Source: Porpolomopsis calyptriformis
Lineage: Eukaryota; Basidiomycota; Agaricomycetes; Agaricales; Hygrophoraceae
Assembly: GCA_951640195.1 (NCBI GenBank)
Contig: OX621166.1
Coordinates: 1,666,501-1,730,500, forward strand
Length of the DNA stretch: 64,000 bases
Reading direction: 5' to 3'
A program made the position numbers and the translations under genes. A model generated the notes under the pieces. That model was not told the DNA's origin. It did not search any database and worked only from the letters and a program-made list of their open reading frames with translations. How positions within the stretch are numbered: position 1 is the first letter of the stretch; every line of letters starts with the position of its first letter. This document shows, piece by piece, positions 1 to 14,694 of the stretch.

Positions 1-2989
<2,989 letters not shown>

Positions 2990-3819
2990 CACCGACCAGT
3001 CTGTCAGAAGTAGATCAAGAAGGGTAATCACGATCCAACGCACGTGGTGGCGGTACGACTGCCATTCGAATTACCATCCGTTCGGTGCATATTTACTTGC
3101 CCTTCATTCTTATCACCCTTGGGACTGGACTCTGACGTGGGTTCGCGGGAGAAATGCCGTCACCGGTTGTTCTCAGACTACCTCGTCTGAAACTTTTTTT
3201 TTTTAAACGCTTAACACGCGTTTCTCGCTACGGATCGCTGGGCAGTGTTGCAGGTAAGCCTCCACGTTCAGATTCAGACAGCGTAATTGGACATGCCACA
3301 CGAGGCTTTCATGCCCTTGCCCTACACATTTTTGCATACGAATACCGTTTTTGTTAATGCGGCTCGAACGCTGAATTTAGTCCGCTAGGTTCCGATTTGT
3401 TAAGAACCAATCTATCATCGCGTTCGGTCTTACGCTTATCACCTTTTGCGTTCTTGTGGCTGCAAGAAAAAGAGAAAATATAAACAATAACTTCTCTCTC
3501 TTCTTCCACTCATCCACTTCCAATTTCAAGTTCCCGCACTGCCTTCACCTCACGCGCTAAGCCAGTCTACATCCTCGTGCTACTTACGCCCTTATCCAGC
3601 ACCGACCCTCGTGTATTTTCTTTCCGCTCTCAACGCCGTTCAAGTGATCTCTTTTGGAGATCACTTCTCTTTCTATACGCAGTTCTCACACGTTGTGTTC
3701 ACTACATAACTGAAGACGCATTCGCCAAGTTTCGCCCCAAATAATATTTCTTTCATTTTTCTTCTATTTTTTTCTTCCATTATTGTCATATTGCCCCCCC
3801 CCCCCCCCCGCCTCTAACT
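2990..3819. promoter_or_regulatory. Divergent intergenic region between the NDR kinase and homeodomain genes
   Basis: This 830-bp stretch separates two divergent start codons and holds no convincing gene. The half next to the homeodomain gene, from about 3480, is strongly pyrimidine-rich (CT tracts), typical of fungal promoters and 5' leaders. It ends in a run of 16 C at 3794-3809. It probably contains both promoters and the 5' UTR of the homeodomain gene. Confidence 0.5.
3794..3809 (+). repeat. C16 homopolymer 10 bp upstream of the homeodomain start codon
   Basis: Sixteen consecutive C lie just before the chosen ATG at 3820, within the probable 5' leader. Such tracts are length-unstable and can affect initiation. 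They are also a common site of sequencing error, so the exact length is uncertain. Confidence 0.8.
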
Positions 3820-5321
3820 ATGTCAAGCTCGAGGGACGATCACTATTACTCTTCCTTTGGAAAATCACGCAAGAGCCCCCCCGGAGAGAACCAGGCCGCA
3901 ATTTGTTGTCCAACTGACCATTCTTCTTTCCAAACCCAGGGTGGGCGAACAGTCCTCCCTCCTCTGTCTTCTGCTTTTCCAACCTCACGTTTTCCAGGTC
4001 TGTGCTTTTTCTTCATAATCAACCGTGTTTGCTGTCAACGCACTCAATTTCCTAGTTTTTCATCAGGACCAGCATACATAAATCCATACACCCAGCCAAG
4101 GTCTCCTGGACGAAACGATTACAATCCATCGTCCATGTACAGCCAATGGTCTAATAACCCTCGTAAATCTACCATAATCATTTCCACCTTCTCCAATTAA
4201 CTTTTTTCATATTACAGAAGTTCACCAAGCTTCTTCATTTCCATTTTATGACCATCATGATCCCAGATACCAATCGCAACCGACGAGCTATTCTTCTTCG
4301 TATTCATCCCAACGTGCAACACCGACCATTCCCTCTGACCCTCACAACTCACGCAGATTGCCCCCTCTCAATATCGTAGAGAGGGAGGAAAGATGGCAGC
4401 CCTCTTCTTACCCTCCTGCAAACTCGCACGTCTCCCTCATGAACAATATCCGCTCGCCTACAGCCTCATACCCATCCGAGTACTCCTCGTACCCGTCCAA
4501 TTCATTTACATACCCCGCCGCTTCTGATCCACGAGCCGCACACCACTCCTTCTCTTCCCTAATTCACCAATCCCAGCTAATGCATGTCCCGCAACCGCCA
4601 CCACCGCCCTCCTCGTCCCCCGACCGCCTAATCTCACCGCGGGCGGCGTCTCCGTATTCCCGCAACCAATCCGACGTATCGCCGCCAACATACTCTCCAC
4701 CGGTATCTCCGCCTTCTTCCCACTCTCCAGATGAACCCACGATCAAAAAGAAACGAAAGAGAGCAGACGCGAACCAGTTGAGGGTCCTGAACGAGACATA
4801 CAATCGCACTGCCTTCCCGTCTACCGAAGAGCGAGCAGAGCTTGCCAAGAAACTGGACATGTCTGCTCGAAGCGTTCAGATATGGTAAGTGCCTGCAATC
4901 ATGCCTAGTGAACGATCGACTGACCAAACGATTCCCCCCGTTCCATCGCAGGTTCCAAAACAAACGCCAGTCAATGCGCCAGTCAAGCCGCCAACCCTCT
5001 TCTTCCACTTCCGTTCCTTCTAGTTCCGCGCACACGCATTCTCACCATCACCATCCTTTCTTGCTCTCTTCGCACGCTTCAGATGCCGCGATGCTGGAGG
5101 AGATATCGATGTCCTCCGCTAGCAGCGGTAGCTACAGTGCGATCCACCATGACTCGTATCCCGGCGTTGGCTACAGCGGCAGCTCGCGTGCTTCCATCCG
5201 TCATGCCTCGCAAAGTCCGTCTCCGCTACCTCTCCCATCAACCACCTCTTCATCCCATCGTCGAGGGAGAACCGACGATGGAGGTGTTGATCCACGCAAG
5301 TGGCCCGGTCGTGGGTATTGA
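3820..5321 (+). CDS. Homeodomain transcription factor
   Basis: A predicted 436-residue nuclear protein in four exons, with introns at 3998-4066, 4163-4217 and 4885-4951; the summed exon length keeps one open frame. The homeodomain lies mid-protein: KKKRKRADANQLRVLNETYN, FPSTEERAELAKKLDMSARS, VQIWFQNKRQSMRQ. The recognition helix has Gln50, Asn51 and Arg53, as in Yox1/Yhp1-type fungal homeodomains, and an intron splits the Trp48 codon. The rest is low-complexity Ser/Pro/Tyr-rich sequence with poly-Pro before the domain and a His/Ser-rich tail after it. Homeodomain genes in mushrooms regulate fruiting development and the cell cycle, but this gene's specific role cannot be told from sequence. 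The start at 3820 is the first ATG after the poly-C tract; the N-terminal 60 residues are less certain. Confidence 0.88.
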
Positions 5322-6808
5322 TTCTGATGTGTCTCTGGCCTTTCACGGTTGTGATTCTTCCTCAAGCACTCTTTATATACACTCCAGCCTCGTGACTCCC
5401 GGACTTTCTCGCTTGCACTACGAACATTATCGCGCTCATTTTTCTGTTCCGATATCTATTCATCTATCTACACATTTATTTATCCGTCCACCCGCTAGAC
5501 CCTTTACTCTATTCCGTCTCCACATTTCATCTTACTTCATCATCCATATCTTGTCCTCTCTTATTCTATCTTCCAGTCACCGTTTTTTGATTCTCGTTTC
5601 TACATCCAACAGTACCTCCCGAGTCCTTGGCGACTAGTATTTTAATAATTACGGTAATACGTTTCATACATTATACCTTTCCTATCTCCACACTTACATA
5701 CATCTCCCCAGCTTTACATATCGTCCTTCTACAATATGTACAATGAATTTTGCGAGTGTGCCATCTATTGTCTCCTATTCATTATGCCAACTTTTCTTCG
5801 CCGGCATTTGAACCTTATACTTACCATAGCATAGTACGGACTTTTGTTGCCAAATTTAATTTATTACAGCAGTGATCGGACAGCGGCGCAGTCCGATAAA
5901 AAATTAACGTACACCGCGGAAGTAGCCATGAGCTTACTCTTATCTATTAAGTATCTATCGATACGGGCATCTGATTATTAACCCCTAAGGTCCACGTTCT
6001 ACACGTTTCGTGGCGGGTGATCAAATCGAGGCTCTCGCAATAGCGCGTACAGTACGTACCGCTTACTTGGTTGCCGCGTGCAGGCAGCCGTATGTCCGAA
6101 AAAAGCTAGTAGTAGTCAGTGAAACCTGATCTCATCCGTCAAACATTGTAGACGATGTCAGTCACTAGTGGGAGCCCTCGTATTTCCAACGCCAAGCACT
6201 GCAGCACAGAGGGCATACATAACGTAAATCAGTCGGTGTTGCCCGCGAAAGCTTCCCCTTGACGGAACACAGGTGGATGCAGACCCTGACGCGCGAGTCA
6301 CGAACGTTCTGCTTGATCGCTTTAGCTGGTGGTGTCCTGATGCGAGCTTTAGTCTAAATCCCATTGTCCCGGGGGCTACGTTCAACAAGCCAGTGTCATT
6401 CTGTAAAAATCAAAAGTCGTCCTCAAGGCAAGATTCTTTTGAGAGGAACTCTTTTCCTGTTGTAAATGGCTACAAGTAGAAGTCAAGCTCAAGGAGGGAC
6501 ATCCCTCATTTTTCAAGCCCAACTTTCGAAGAGGTGAAGAATATCATGCCTGCCACCCTTCGCAATCAGCTTCTGCGTAGCTGATCAAGGACAGGCACTT
6601 CTCATCTATCTCAAATACTGCCGACACACGTAAAAACGCCATCGCTGCTTCCTGATACTGTACCAGTTAACGATGTAGTACCCTTGGATGCACGATTGTG
6701 ATAGATCAATGCGTTTCATTCTAGTTCTACATACCTGCCATTACTCGACATCTACCAAGTCGTCTACATGCATACACTCGAGACCAACTAGTTTCGAACA
6801 CTCTGATC
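5322..6808. other. Intergenic region with no recognisable gene
   Basis: This is 1.5 kb between the convergent ends of the homeodomain and New1-like genes. The first 300 bp are AT- and pyrimidine-rich, as expected of 3' UTR. Short open frames exist on both strands near 6158-6479 but show no motif, codon pattern or splice structure supporting a gene. No tRNA cloverleaf or clear repeat was seen. Confidence 0.4.
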
Positions 6809-9800
6809 TCACGGGCCAACATCACTATCCGTGTCATCTGGCTTAGGCCCTCCAGACTGCAGCCAGTGTAGTTTCCTCAACCTCCGACGCTCTTCCTGCG
6901 CCTTTAACTGATTTCGCGTCAACTTTTTCTTCTTCCGGATCACCCCAGCCGCAGACGCCACCATTGCAGAGCCATCCTCTTCCACTCCGCTCCCTGCGGG
7001 CGTCCCATTCGTTGAACTGATCGGCGTCTGAAGTCGTGACCTAATGGGGGTATTAGCACCGCTCCCTTTCAATGACCTTGAATCCAAAAAAGCATCTTCG
7101 ATAACAGCCGTCTTTCCTCGATGTGTCATCTGACCATCGGCTATAGTCCAAGTCTCGGGACCTTTCGCAAACGAGTCATCAGCAATGGTGAATACGTCAA
7201 CGGAGTTAAGCAGCGACAAACATAACGCTGACACAAACTCATGGTTGTGAGAAATTATCACCTTTATGAGCAAAGGAGTATGAGCATTATCACGCAATAA
7301 GTAACATTTAAAACAACAGGAAAGCGACTCACAACTGCACCAGCCCATTCTCTGATCGCAACAGCCAAACCCCCCAAAGCTTCACGATCCAAAAAGTTAC
7401 TTGGCTCATCAAGAATACAGATCTGGACAGGAGAAAGGAGATCAGGCGTGCAACGCGTTTGGAAAAATTCGGCATTACCTGCGGATTATTCCACAAACAA
7501 GCAGCAATGACCAGCTTGATTTTTTGACCTGCATTTGCCGTCAATCAAATATCAAAAGAGGAAAAACCAAGCTCACCACCAGACAACCCCGATATTTCAT
7601 TGTACTGCGCAATGTCCCCGTCAAGCCCAATATCCTCTAAATGTTTGCGGACTAATTGGGAAGAAGTCTCCCGAGAGCCAGCGCCTTCTCTCGATGCCTC
7701 CAGATCATCAAACTGCTGCACCAGTTTGGTGAAACCCTTCGATAAGAGATCCTCGCGTGGCACCCAGGTGTTGAATTTGTGGTCAAGTCCACGCCATTTG
7801 ATCTCGTACCGGAATGACTTTTTCAGCTTCTGGCGACCCATAATGAACTATACATACATACATAAGTAAGTACCATTCGAACGCTCGAAATCAAGGAGGA
7901 AAACAAACCTCCATTTTGCGCTTGGTCCCGTTCTTACCGATCCAATCCTGATCCAAGAGGGCCTGTTCTTCCGGTGTCATGACTCGAGTGGACTTTTCCA
8001 AAAGTTCCCCTAGAGTTTCTATACATCAATAAATTTTCTTTTTGATAGTCAAGTGACAGACGATCATGGCCATCTTGGAACCGCCATTGAATATAACCAA
8101 TGGGTGTCTTCTCTAAATGGCGTTCTGATTATGATCACATCAGTACAATCTGAATATTGATGATAAGTATAAAGTTACCGATATGGTGTGTGGCATGCTG
8201 AGAGACATAACCAACGCGGAGAGCTGGGTGTTTATAAACTACGCCTTCTTGCGGAGATGTCTCACCCTTGACGAGGATGAGTACGGTCAAAATCGTCCCA
8301 AGAATGACAACATGTACCGTCAGTAACTTCACGAGTGTCGACTTTCCCGCCCCATTCGGCCCTACGATTCCAACTCGACTACACAAAACTGCGTTATGAG
8401 ACTGCCCCAGCAAAAACACGACTCAAAGTCACCTCGACAAGGACAAAGCACAACTGACACCAAGTAAACTAGGAGTGCTCCTCCCTGGATAGGTGAACGT
8501 GCAGTTAGACAATTTTAGGATGGCACGTGTATTACTGCGCACGCCCATGAGCGACCCAGGTGGTGGGAATGAAAACTTGATGGAGGTAGCGGCAAGAGTA
8601 TAGTACGATTTGGCCTCAGGATGCTTTGCCACGAAATTGGAGAGATTTCCTGGATAGTAGACAAGCTGAAGAATAGTAGGTTGGTTATGTGGATATGGGC
8701 AATGTAGAAAAAAAAGAGTGATATACCTTTTTGGACTCGAAGTGTATAATGTCCGTCGTGATATTATCCAAGAAGCTAAATCAAAAGTTTATTTGAATAA
8801 TTCGCACTAGAGGAGACAGGCGAACCTAGAGTCGTGACTGACAATCAAACAAGTCACATTTTTGTGAGCAATCAAGTATTTCTCCAGCCAAAGGACAGAC
8901 GCGCGATCCAACTGTACGAGGACAGTGAAGAAACTGGAATTCACAGGGTAAAGCCATAACTCACGTGGTTTGTAGGCTGTGATCATCCACAACGTCAAAT
9001 GATTGAACGGTTAAGCTGGAGGTGAGACAATCACCTCATCCAACAGGAGAAGGTCTGCATTGTAAAGCATCGCCCTGGCCAGCTCAAGCTTCATTTTCCA
9101 GCCTCCAGATAACCCTCCAACAATCTCAGACTGTCGTTCATCATCAAACCCAACGTCTTGGAGCTGTTCCCGGATGTTCGACCGCGGCACACCAGCCAAC
9201 GCTTTGTCTGCAGATAACCAACCTTCATTTCTGCATCTCGTCTGGGAAGGCGCAAAGTACCCACCTGCCGAGACAAAATCGAGGACAGACAACGACCCAT
9301 CTTCGCCTTGCAAAGAATGTTCTACCATCACAGTACGAAGATGCTCTTGGGGCGGGAAATTCTCTACCTTGCTGTCGCGTAATTGTCGCATGAGCGTAGA
9401 TTTTCCGGAACCGTTCGCACCCAAAATCCCGTACCGACGCCCACGCACGAGTCGGAGGGTTGTATGTGAAAGCAAAAGAAGGGCACCATACGCAAGAGAA
9501 AAAAGGGTGTCACAGAGGACCTCGCCTTGATCTGATGCATCTCCTCGGGTGGATGTAGTTTTGGCCTGTCAGTGTCATCTGAGGAGAAAAATAGGACAAG
9601 GTAGGAAAGGTGATGTACCTGGTCTATTGAATACAAATGCAAACGGATCTTCTCCGCATATTCCGCGGCTGGCTCTTTTTCTAACCACAAACATGAGTAC
9701 AACCCCACGCAACGGAACCAAATGTCCTTCTGCCCGAAATTCCTGGCATGAACGAGGTCTGCAACCAATGACGCTTGAAAGTCTAGTGTACGTTTCACTA

Positions 9801-11122
9801 AAGGATGTATAATGGGACGAGATTCGTTGGAAGAGTTCGAGGATACGGCTGATAATTGGTTCGGCAGAAAACCAACGAGAACGGCAAAGGCATCTGCAGT
9901 TTCGCTCTCGATATCTCGGCGTGCAGAAGGTTTTTCGTTGGATGACGCGCCAGATTTAATCAGAGTTTCAAGAGCTGCATCACCGAATGCACGAACCTAA
10001 GTAGTGCATGGTCAGCATGTCGACAAATTAAACAGAGTTTATTGCGAACCTCTGGAAAAGCGGCGCCTTTGGCAATTTTTTGTACACCTTCTAGGAGAGG
10101 ACTGAGATACAAGGCAGCCACATGGGGATCCCTGACAAGCTTGACAAGATTGTCGATGACAACCACGGTACGCCGTTGGACTTCCATGCTTCTGTCGTTG
10201 AGCGCGCGAATCATCAGCGGGACAAGGACGGCGAGGGCGGGCGCGGTCACTTCGGCAACAAAGGTGGTAGACGAGAGTGCTTTTATGCAAGCGGGGACGG
10301 CATCGGGAGTCGACATGCACTTGACAAGGGCTGGGATATGAGGGATAAGATCTGGATTGGAGATGGTGGTGCATAAGGCTGTAGCACATTTTTTCGCTGA
10401 GGATGAGACCTAGACTAGATCGGGTTAGTGATAAGTTGGGTGAAGGTTCAACTCACCTCTTGTTTGGTGTCGTGCATGGCGGCTTCCACTTTGGTGAGCA
10501 CGGTTCCTAGTTCGGTTGCAACGGTGTCTCTGGCTGTATCAACGAAGCCCTTGAAAGCATCTAGGACACCGATTTTAGTTCTCCATTTTCCACGATCGAG
10601 GATATCCTCGAGGATCCGAAAAATAACACGGGTAGACTCAGGAGGGATCAATTTGATGATTGATTTTACTGCGGCAGTTGCGGCAATGCGAACGACATCG
10701 CCCTTGTCCATGTAGAGATCGAAGAGGATTGGGAGAGAAGCAAGCAGCAGGGGAGCGATCGGCGGACCGATGATTCTGGCGATTGACTGGAAAGCTATAG
10801 CGGCCGATTCCCGTTCATAGCCCGATTTTTTATTGGTGGCAAGGGCATGGAGGGTATCAAGAATATCATGGTCGCTAAAACAAGTGTTCGTGTAATTCAA
10901 TGATAGATGGGAACGCTGAGACGGACATCAAGCATTGTGGGCCAATCTTTAATATCTCACGAGCGAGCCTGTCTGCGGCTGCCTTTACATCTAAAACGAA
11001 CGGTAATGGCAAAAACGTGAAATAAATGAGCACCGCTAACCTGGAGCCGTCTGAGCTGTACAAAGAGCTTGAACAAGCTGTGCCAACTGAGACTGAGCTG
11101 ATATCGACCTTTCAGGGGACAT
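6809..11122 (-). CDS. NEW1: EF-3-family ABCF ATPase, New1/Elf1 type
   Basis: A fungal-specific ribosome-bound ATPase related to elongation factor 3. The start is ATG 11122 (MSPERSIS...), chosen because it splices in frame into the first HEAT helix. N-terminal HEAT repeats (ERESAAIAFQSIARIIGPP, RWRTKIGVLDAFKGF-like units) are followed by ABC1 with Walker A GANGSGKST and signature LSGGWKMKLELARAMLYNAD. ABC2 follows with GPNGAGKST, interrupted by a chromodomain-like insert (KKSFRYEIKWRGLDHKFNTW), then GLSGG. The tail is lysine-rich (KKKKLTRNQLKAQEERRRLRK). The insert and tail match New1/Elf1 better than Yef3. Exon 8965-8976 is only 12 nt and encodes PTNH of the ABC1 Walker B/D-loop region. New1 assists termination and recycling at certain C-terminal codons; S. 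pombe Elf1 was linked to mRNA export. Paralogue identity is inferred from motifs. Confidence 0.93.
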
Positions 11123-11389
11123 TGAAAAGGCGAAGTTGTGACTGTCACGATATTAGTCACTTTGAATTAGCTACGATCATTGCAACGATCGATCTGTACC
11201 ATGTGTTACCTTGACCGCCCACAGGTTCAGTCCTCTCCGGTCGATCCTTTCAGTGCCGCAATGCTCGTATCCAGGTCACCTCTCTTAGCCCCTCACCTCA
11301 ACCATTTCCACGATGCACTCTCATGTACCTCCCTTCCTTTCATTCCGTCTTCAATCGCTCACTCTCTCTTCCAGATTCTCGTGCGAGAT

Positions 11390-12544
11390 ATGCAGGTTAA
11401 CATCGGAAGCCCCGTGGTGATAGGAATCATCGCAGGCATCGTTACCCTCAACCTCATCCTTCTCCTGAGCTGGTGTATTGTCAAACGCCGCCGTTCGCAA
11501 GCCAAACGAAGGCTGATAAACGCTGCCGTCCAGAACAGCGCAGCCCTTACGCGACTCTCTGGCGCCCACCTTCCGGTTCAACAGCTCCCAGAGCTGCCTG
11601 ATCCAGACACCCAATATCCAACCATACGCTCCACCCCATCCGTTCAAACGATCCGACAGTCCGCAATGGCACCCTACCCATTGGCACACCCGAAGAGTCC
11701 GACTCGTCGCGGTTACACTTCAAAACAATCTCTGGAACCCCCCAGGTCGCCTTCTCTCCGCCGCAAGCCGTCCTCCCTGCTGTCAGATCCAGAAGCCGCC
11801 ATCCACCGTCCTCCTCGTCCCAAACCACCCAGCTTCACAGGAATCGCCCCCGCACCCCCTCACGCACAACCTGCATCCCTTCGTCGTCGGAGCTCCGCCG
11901 ACACGCTTTCCGTTTATTCATCCGCATCCGTCCCTTCCCACGATCCTTCCTTTCGGTCATTCTCCTTAGACCCTGGCCCATCCTCCGCTCCGGCCTGGTT
12001 TCCCAGCGCCCCAGACAGCCCATTAGAACATCCTTTAGACGAACCTCATTACGTCTGGCCCACTCGCAAAGGCCGCCCCCCCTCCTCTACTTCAAGTAGG
12101 TCTGGAGGAGAGTTCCCATCAGAATCCTCTTCTGCGAAAATACACTGGAAAGTCCCTCCTTCTCCTAGACAATCTTCCCGACCCCACTACCCATCTCTCC
12201 CCGATGCTGTATCGATACCACCCGTTCCTTCTTTACCCGATTATGTACGTTCCCCCGTGCTCCCCCAACCCTCCCCCGTGGCCCTGCGCGAGAATGGAAA
12301 CTCTCCTTCATCCCCGACTATCCGGAATGTTCCGCTACATAGATCAACCTCTCATTCATCATCTACATCAGTTCCTACTGTCACTACCCGAACTAATCCT
12401 GTCACCGCCCCCCTTTCCCCAGTTTCGCCCTCGCGCCAGCGTGCCTTCCCCGAAGCTGTCACGCATCAGGACACTGCTGCAATATCACCAAGTCAACCAC
12501 CTGCAATTCCTGCTCGGTCTCCGCTTCGCGGCCGGTACATATAA
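11390..12544 (+). CDS. Single-pass membrane protein with a long disordered Pro/Ser-rich tail
   Basis: From ATG 11390 the protein is about 384 residues. A short outer segment (MQVNIGSP) leads into one membrane helix (VVIGIIAGIVTLNLILLLSW) and a basic stop-transfer cluster (KRRRSQAKRR). About 340 residues of low-complexity, Pro/Ser/Arg-rich cytosolic sequence follow. An upstream in-frame ATG at 11180 would add 70 residues, but that stretch looks like leader sequence and includes a CTCTTCCAG acceptor-like site, so I prefer 11390. The architecture recurs in basidiomycetes in uncharacterised type I/III proteins. No enzymatic domain is visible and I do not recognise a named family. It is divergent from the New1-like gene, 267 bp apart, so the two may share promoter sequence. 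Confidence 0.7.
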   Translation: MQVNIGSPVVIGIIAGIVTLNLILLLSWCIVKRRRSQAKRRLINAAVQNSAALTRLSGAHLPVQQLPELPDPDTQYPTIRSTPSVQTIRQSAMAPYPLAHPKSPTRRGYTSKQSLEPPRSPSLRRKPSSLLSDPEAAIHRPPRPKPPSFTGIAPAPPHAQPASLRRRSSADTLSVYSSASVPSHDPSFRSFSLDPGPSSAPAWFPSAPDSPLEHPLDEPHYVWPTRKGRPPSSTSSRSGGEFPSESSSAKIHWKVPPSPRQSSRPHYPSLPDAVSIPPVPSLPDYVRSPVLPQPSPVALRENGNSPSSPTIRNVPLHRSTSHSSSTSVPTVTTRTNPVTAPLSPVSPSRQRAFPEAVTHQDTAAISPSQPPAIPARSPLRGRYI

Positions 12545-12791
12545 ATAATATGACCCGGCCGACACACTTCATCGCATTGATAGACCAGACATTTTCTCTT
12601 ACCCTGTCTCTCCTTGCATTTATGCGATATACAGAGCATTCATTGATCGGACTTTTCCTACCAATCCTTTACTTGTATTTAAGCGATATACCACACATTT
12701 ACTAATACGACATCATACCTTCCCAGAGGTTGCTTGATATACAAGATGTATTTTCCTACCCTAATACAGTTTACAGTTTATTTTAGTAATG

Positions 12792-14528
12792 CTACTCCAT
12801 ACCCTTTCTCATATTCTCAAACTGGCTCTTCTCATACCTCAACCAATTGGGACTCTGGTCAAGTGACCCCATTCCCTCCTTCACTACCCGCACCAAACTC
12901 CTCCCGCTCCGCTCTTCCTTCCCCTCTCCACCCTCCATTCCTTCCCTCTTTCCGCTCCCTTTATCCCCGCTAAGCTCCCAAAACATGCTGCCACCAAGCT
13001 CCTCGTTTCTGATCCAACCTCCTTTCCACCTCCCGACTTCCTCCGTATCAAAACTCACCATCTCTCTTGTCCGGTCATTATACGACCAACTCGCAACCGC
13101 TCCTGAATCGTTGAAAAATTGGGTACCAGGAAGCGGAAGCGCGCGGTAGTCGTATACACCTTGTTCCCAGCTTCCAGAGCCAACACCAGAGAAGGGTGTG
13201 CCCGGGCCATCAGTGTTCGCAAAGGAGCGGCCGTACAGCGGGATGCCCACAACAATTTTAGATCTGGGAACACCTTGGGAGATGTACCAGTGGATAGACT
13301 GGGATCCGGAAATAGGTCCGCCGAAGAGGTTTGCATGATGATTAGCAATACTGTCCCAGGAGCCCGCTGAAAATATGAGATTAAGAGGAGGGACACTACT
13401 GACGATATATCGATTAAAACTTACAGAAATCGTATGCCATCATATTCCAGAAATCGAGATATCGGTCCATTTCGCGGACGTAAAGCTTCCGGTAGTTGTC
13501 CGGACCACACGGGGCCGCGATCTATAGCAGTGCGATTGTAGGAACGTAAATGCTAACGAGGGACGGTGTTCCTGGGAACGTGTGCTTACCGTAAGAAGGA
13601 ACTTGTAATCGGCACCCTTATCCCTTGCATGTTGATCAAGACCGTGCCTCAATTCTTTCAATAATTCCGTGTAGCCCTTAGCCTGAGCATCATTCGAGGG
13701 ATACTCATAATCAACGTCCAAACCATCCAGACCATAATCCTCAAGAAGCTTGATGGAAGATTCCACGAATTTAGCCCGATGTGAGGGGGACACAACTATC
13801 GGGTGAAATTTGGGAGAGTACGTCCACCCTCCGATGGAGAGCAGCACTTTGAGGTGGCGGTTCCGCTTTTTGAGATTGTAGAGCGCTTTGAAGTTGCCAT
13901 AGAGGTTGTTGCCACTATCGTTCCAAGAGTCTCCCGGATAGTGAATGTCCTTGTCTGACCAGGGATCGGAAAGGACGACTTCACCCGAGTCCACTATGTT
14001 GGCGAAGGCGTAGAGGATGTGCCTTGAATAGAAATAGCTGAGATGGCTCGCATGTGTAAATTGATGGAAAGCGTACGTCAAATCGGTTGTGGGAATAAGT
14101 GAAGGTGGGTATTTCCGTCCATATATTCCCCTGGAGCACATGTCAGAGGAACGATCAAGGTCGCTCAGGAAAATCCGAACCAGTTTACAAAACTGAAAGC
14201 CGGGTAATGGCAATGAGCAAAACATGTGTGGGGTGCCATATTGAAGAACGCACTAGCCAACACTGAATTTGCCGCGATTCGACGACTCGGCATTGATCGT
14301 GGATGATCCTGGCAGGGCTTGCATGGGATTGTCTGCTGAATTTGCCATTGGTTTATCTTGCCAACGCGATAACCCCGTTCGAATGAACACGGAGACTTGG
14401 CCCGCTGCAACAGCCAGACTAAAGATGGCAGCAAGAGCGAAAAGCCTGCAAAATGGACTCCAACGGTAGCGACGTTTAGTTGGTAGAATGACACTACCCT
14501 CTGTGGGAACTGGTTGGTATTCAACCAT
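12792..14528 (-). CDS. GH18 chitinase, membrane-anchored
   Basis: A glycoside hydrolase family 18 enzyme that hydrolyses chitin by substrate-assisted catalysis. The catalytic motif DGLDVDYEYP (DxxDxDxE, with the acid/base Glu) is intact. LLSIGGWTYSPKFHP, MGIPLYGRSF and GGSMFWELSGDK mark other conserved strands of the barrel. The start at 14528 (MVEYQPVPTEG) gives a cytosolic tail and one membrane segment (FCRLFALAAIFSLAVAAG) instead of a cleaved signal peptide, so a type II cell-surface or Golgi anchor is likely. The exon joining that anchor to FVNWGIYGRKYPPS is spliced around 14170-14275, and its exact boundary is uncertain. A second intron gives DLTHILYAFANI. Roles in hyphal wall remodelling are typical; substrate details are not visible. 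Confidence 0.92.
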
Positions 14529-14694
14529 ATTTAGGTTGGTAACACAGGTTGGTATGGTAGCGCTCGTGTAAAGTAACCCATTCCTACGGGTGTGTAGCCA
14601 ACCGGCTTTCATAAAGTCACAAGATATTATTGCAGAACGTACTGCCGGATATATGATATGAATAAGATACTGATGATGAATGTTACCCTGTCGG

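Noticed and set aside
4564..5035. Minus-strand open frames opposite the homeodomain gene
   Set aside because: Antisense shadows of a low-complexity Ser/Pro-rich coding region; Gly/Arg-rich composition is the mirror of that bias.
12545..12791. Apparent repeated GCGATATAC-containing segments downstream of the single-pass protein gene
   Set aside because: Similarity between the two segments is short and interrupted, too weak to call a tandem repeat.
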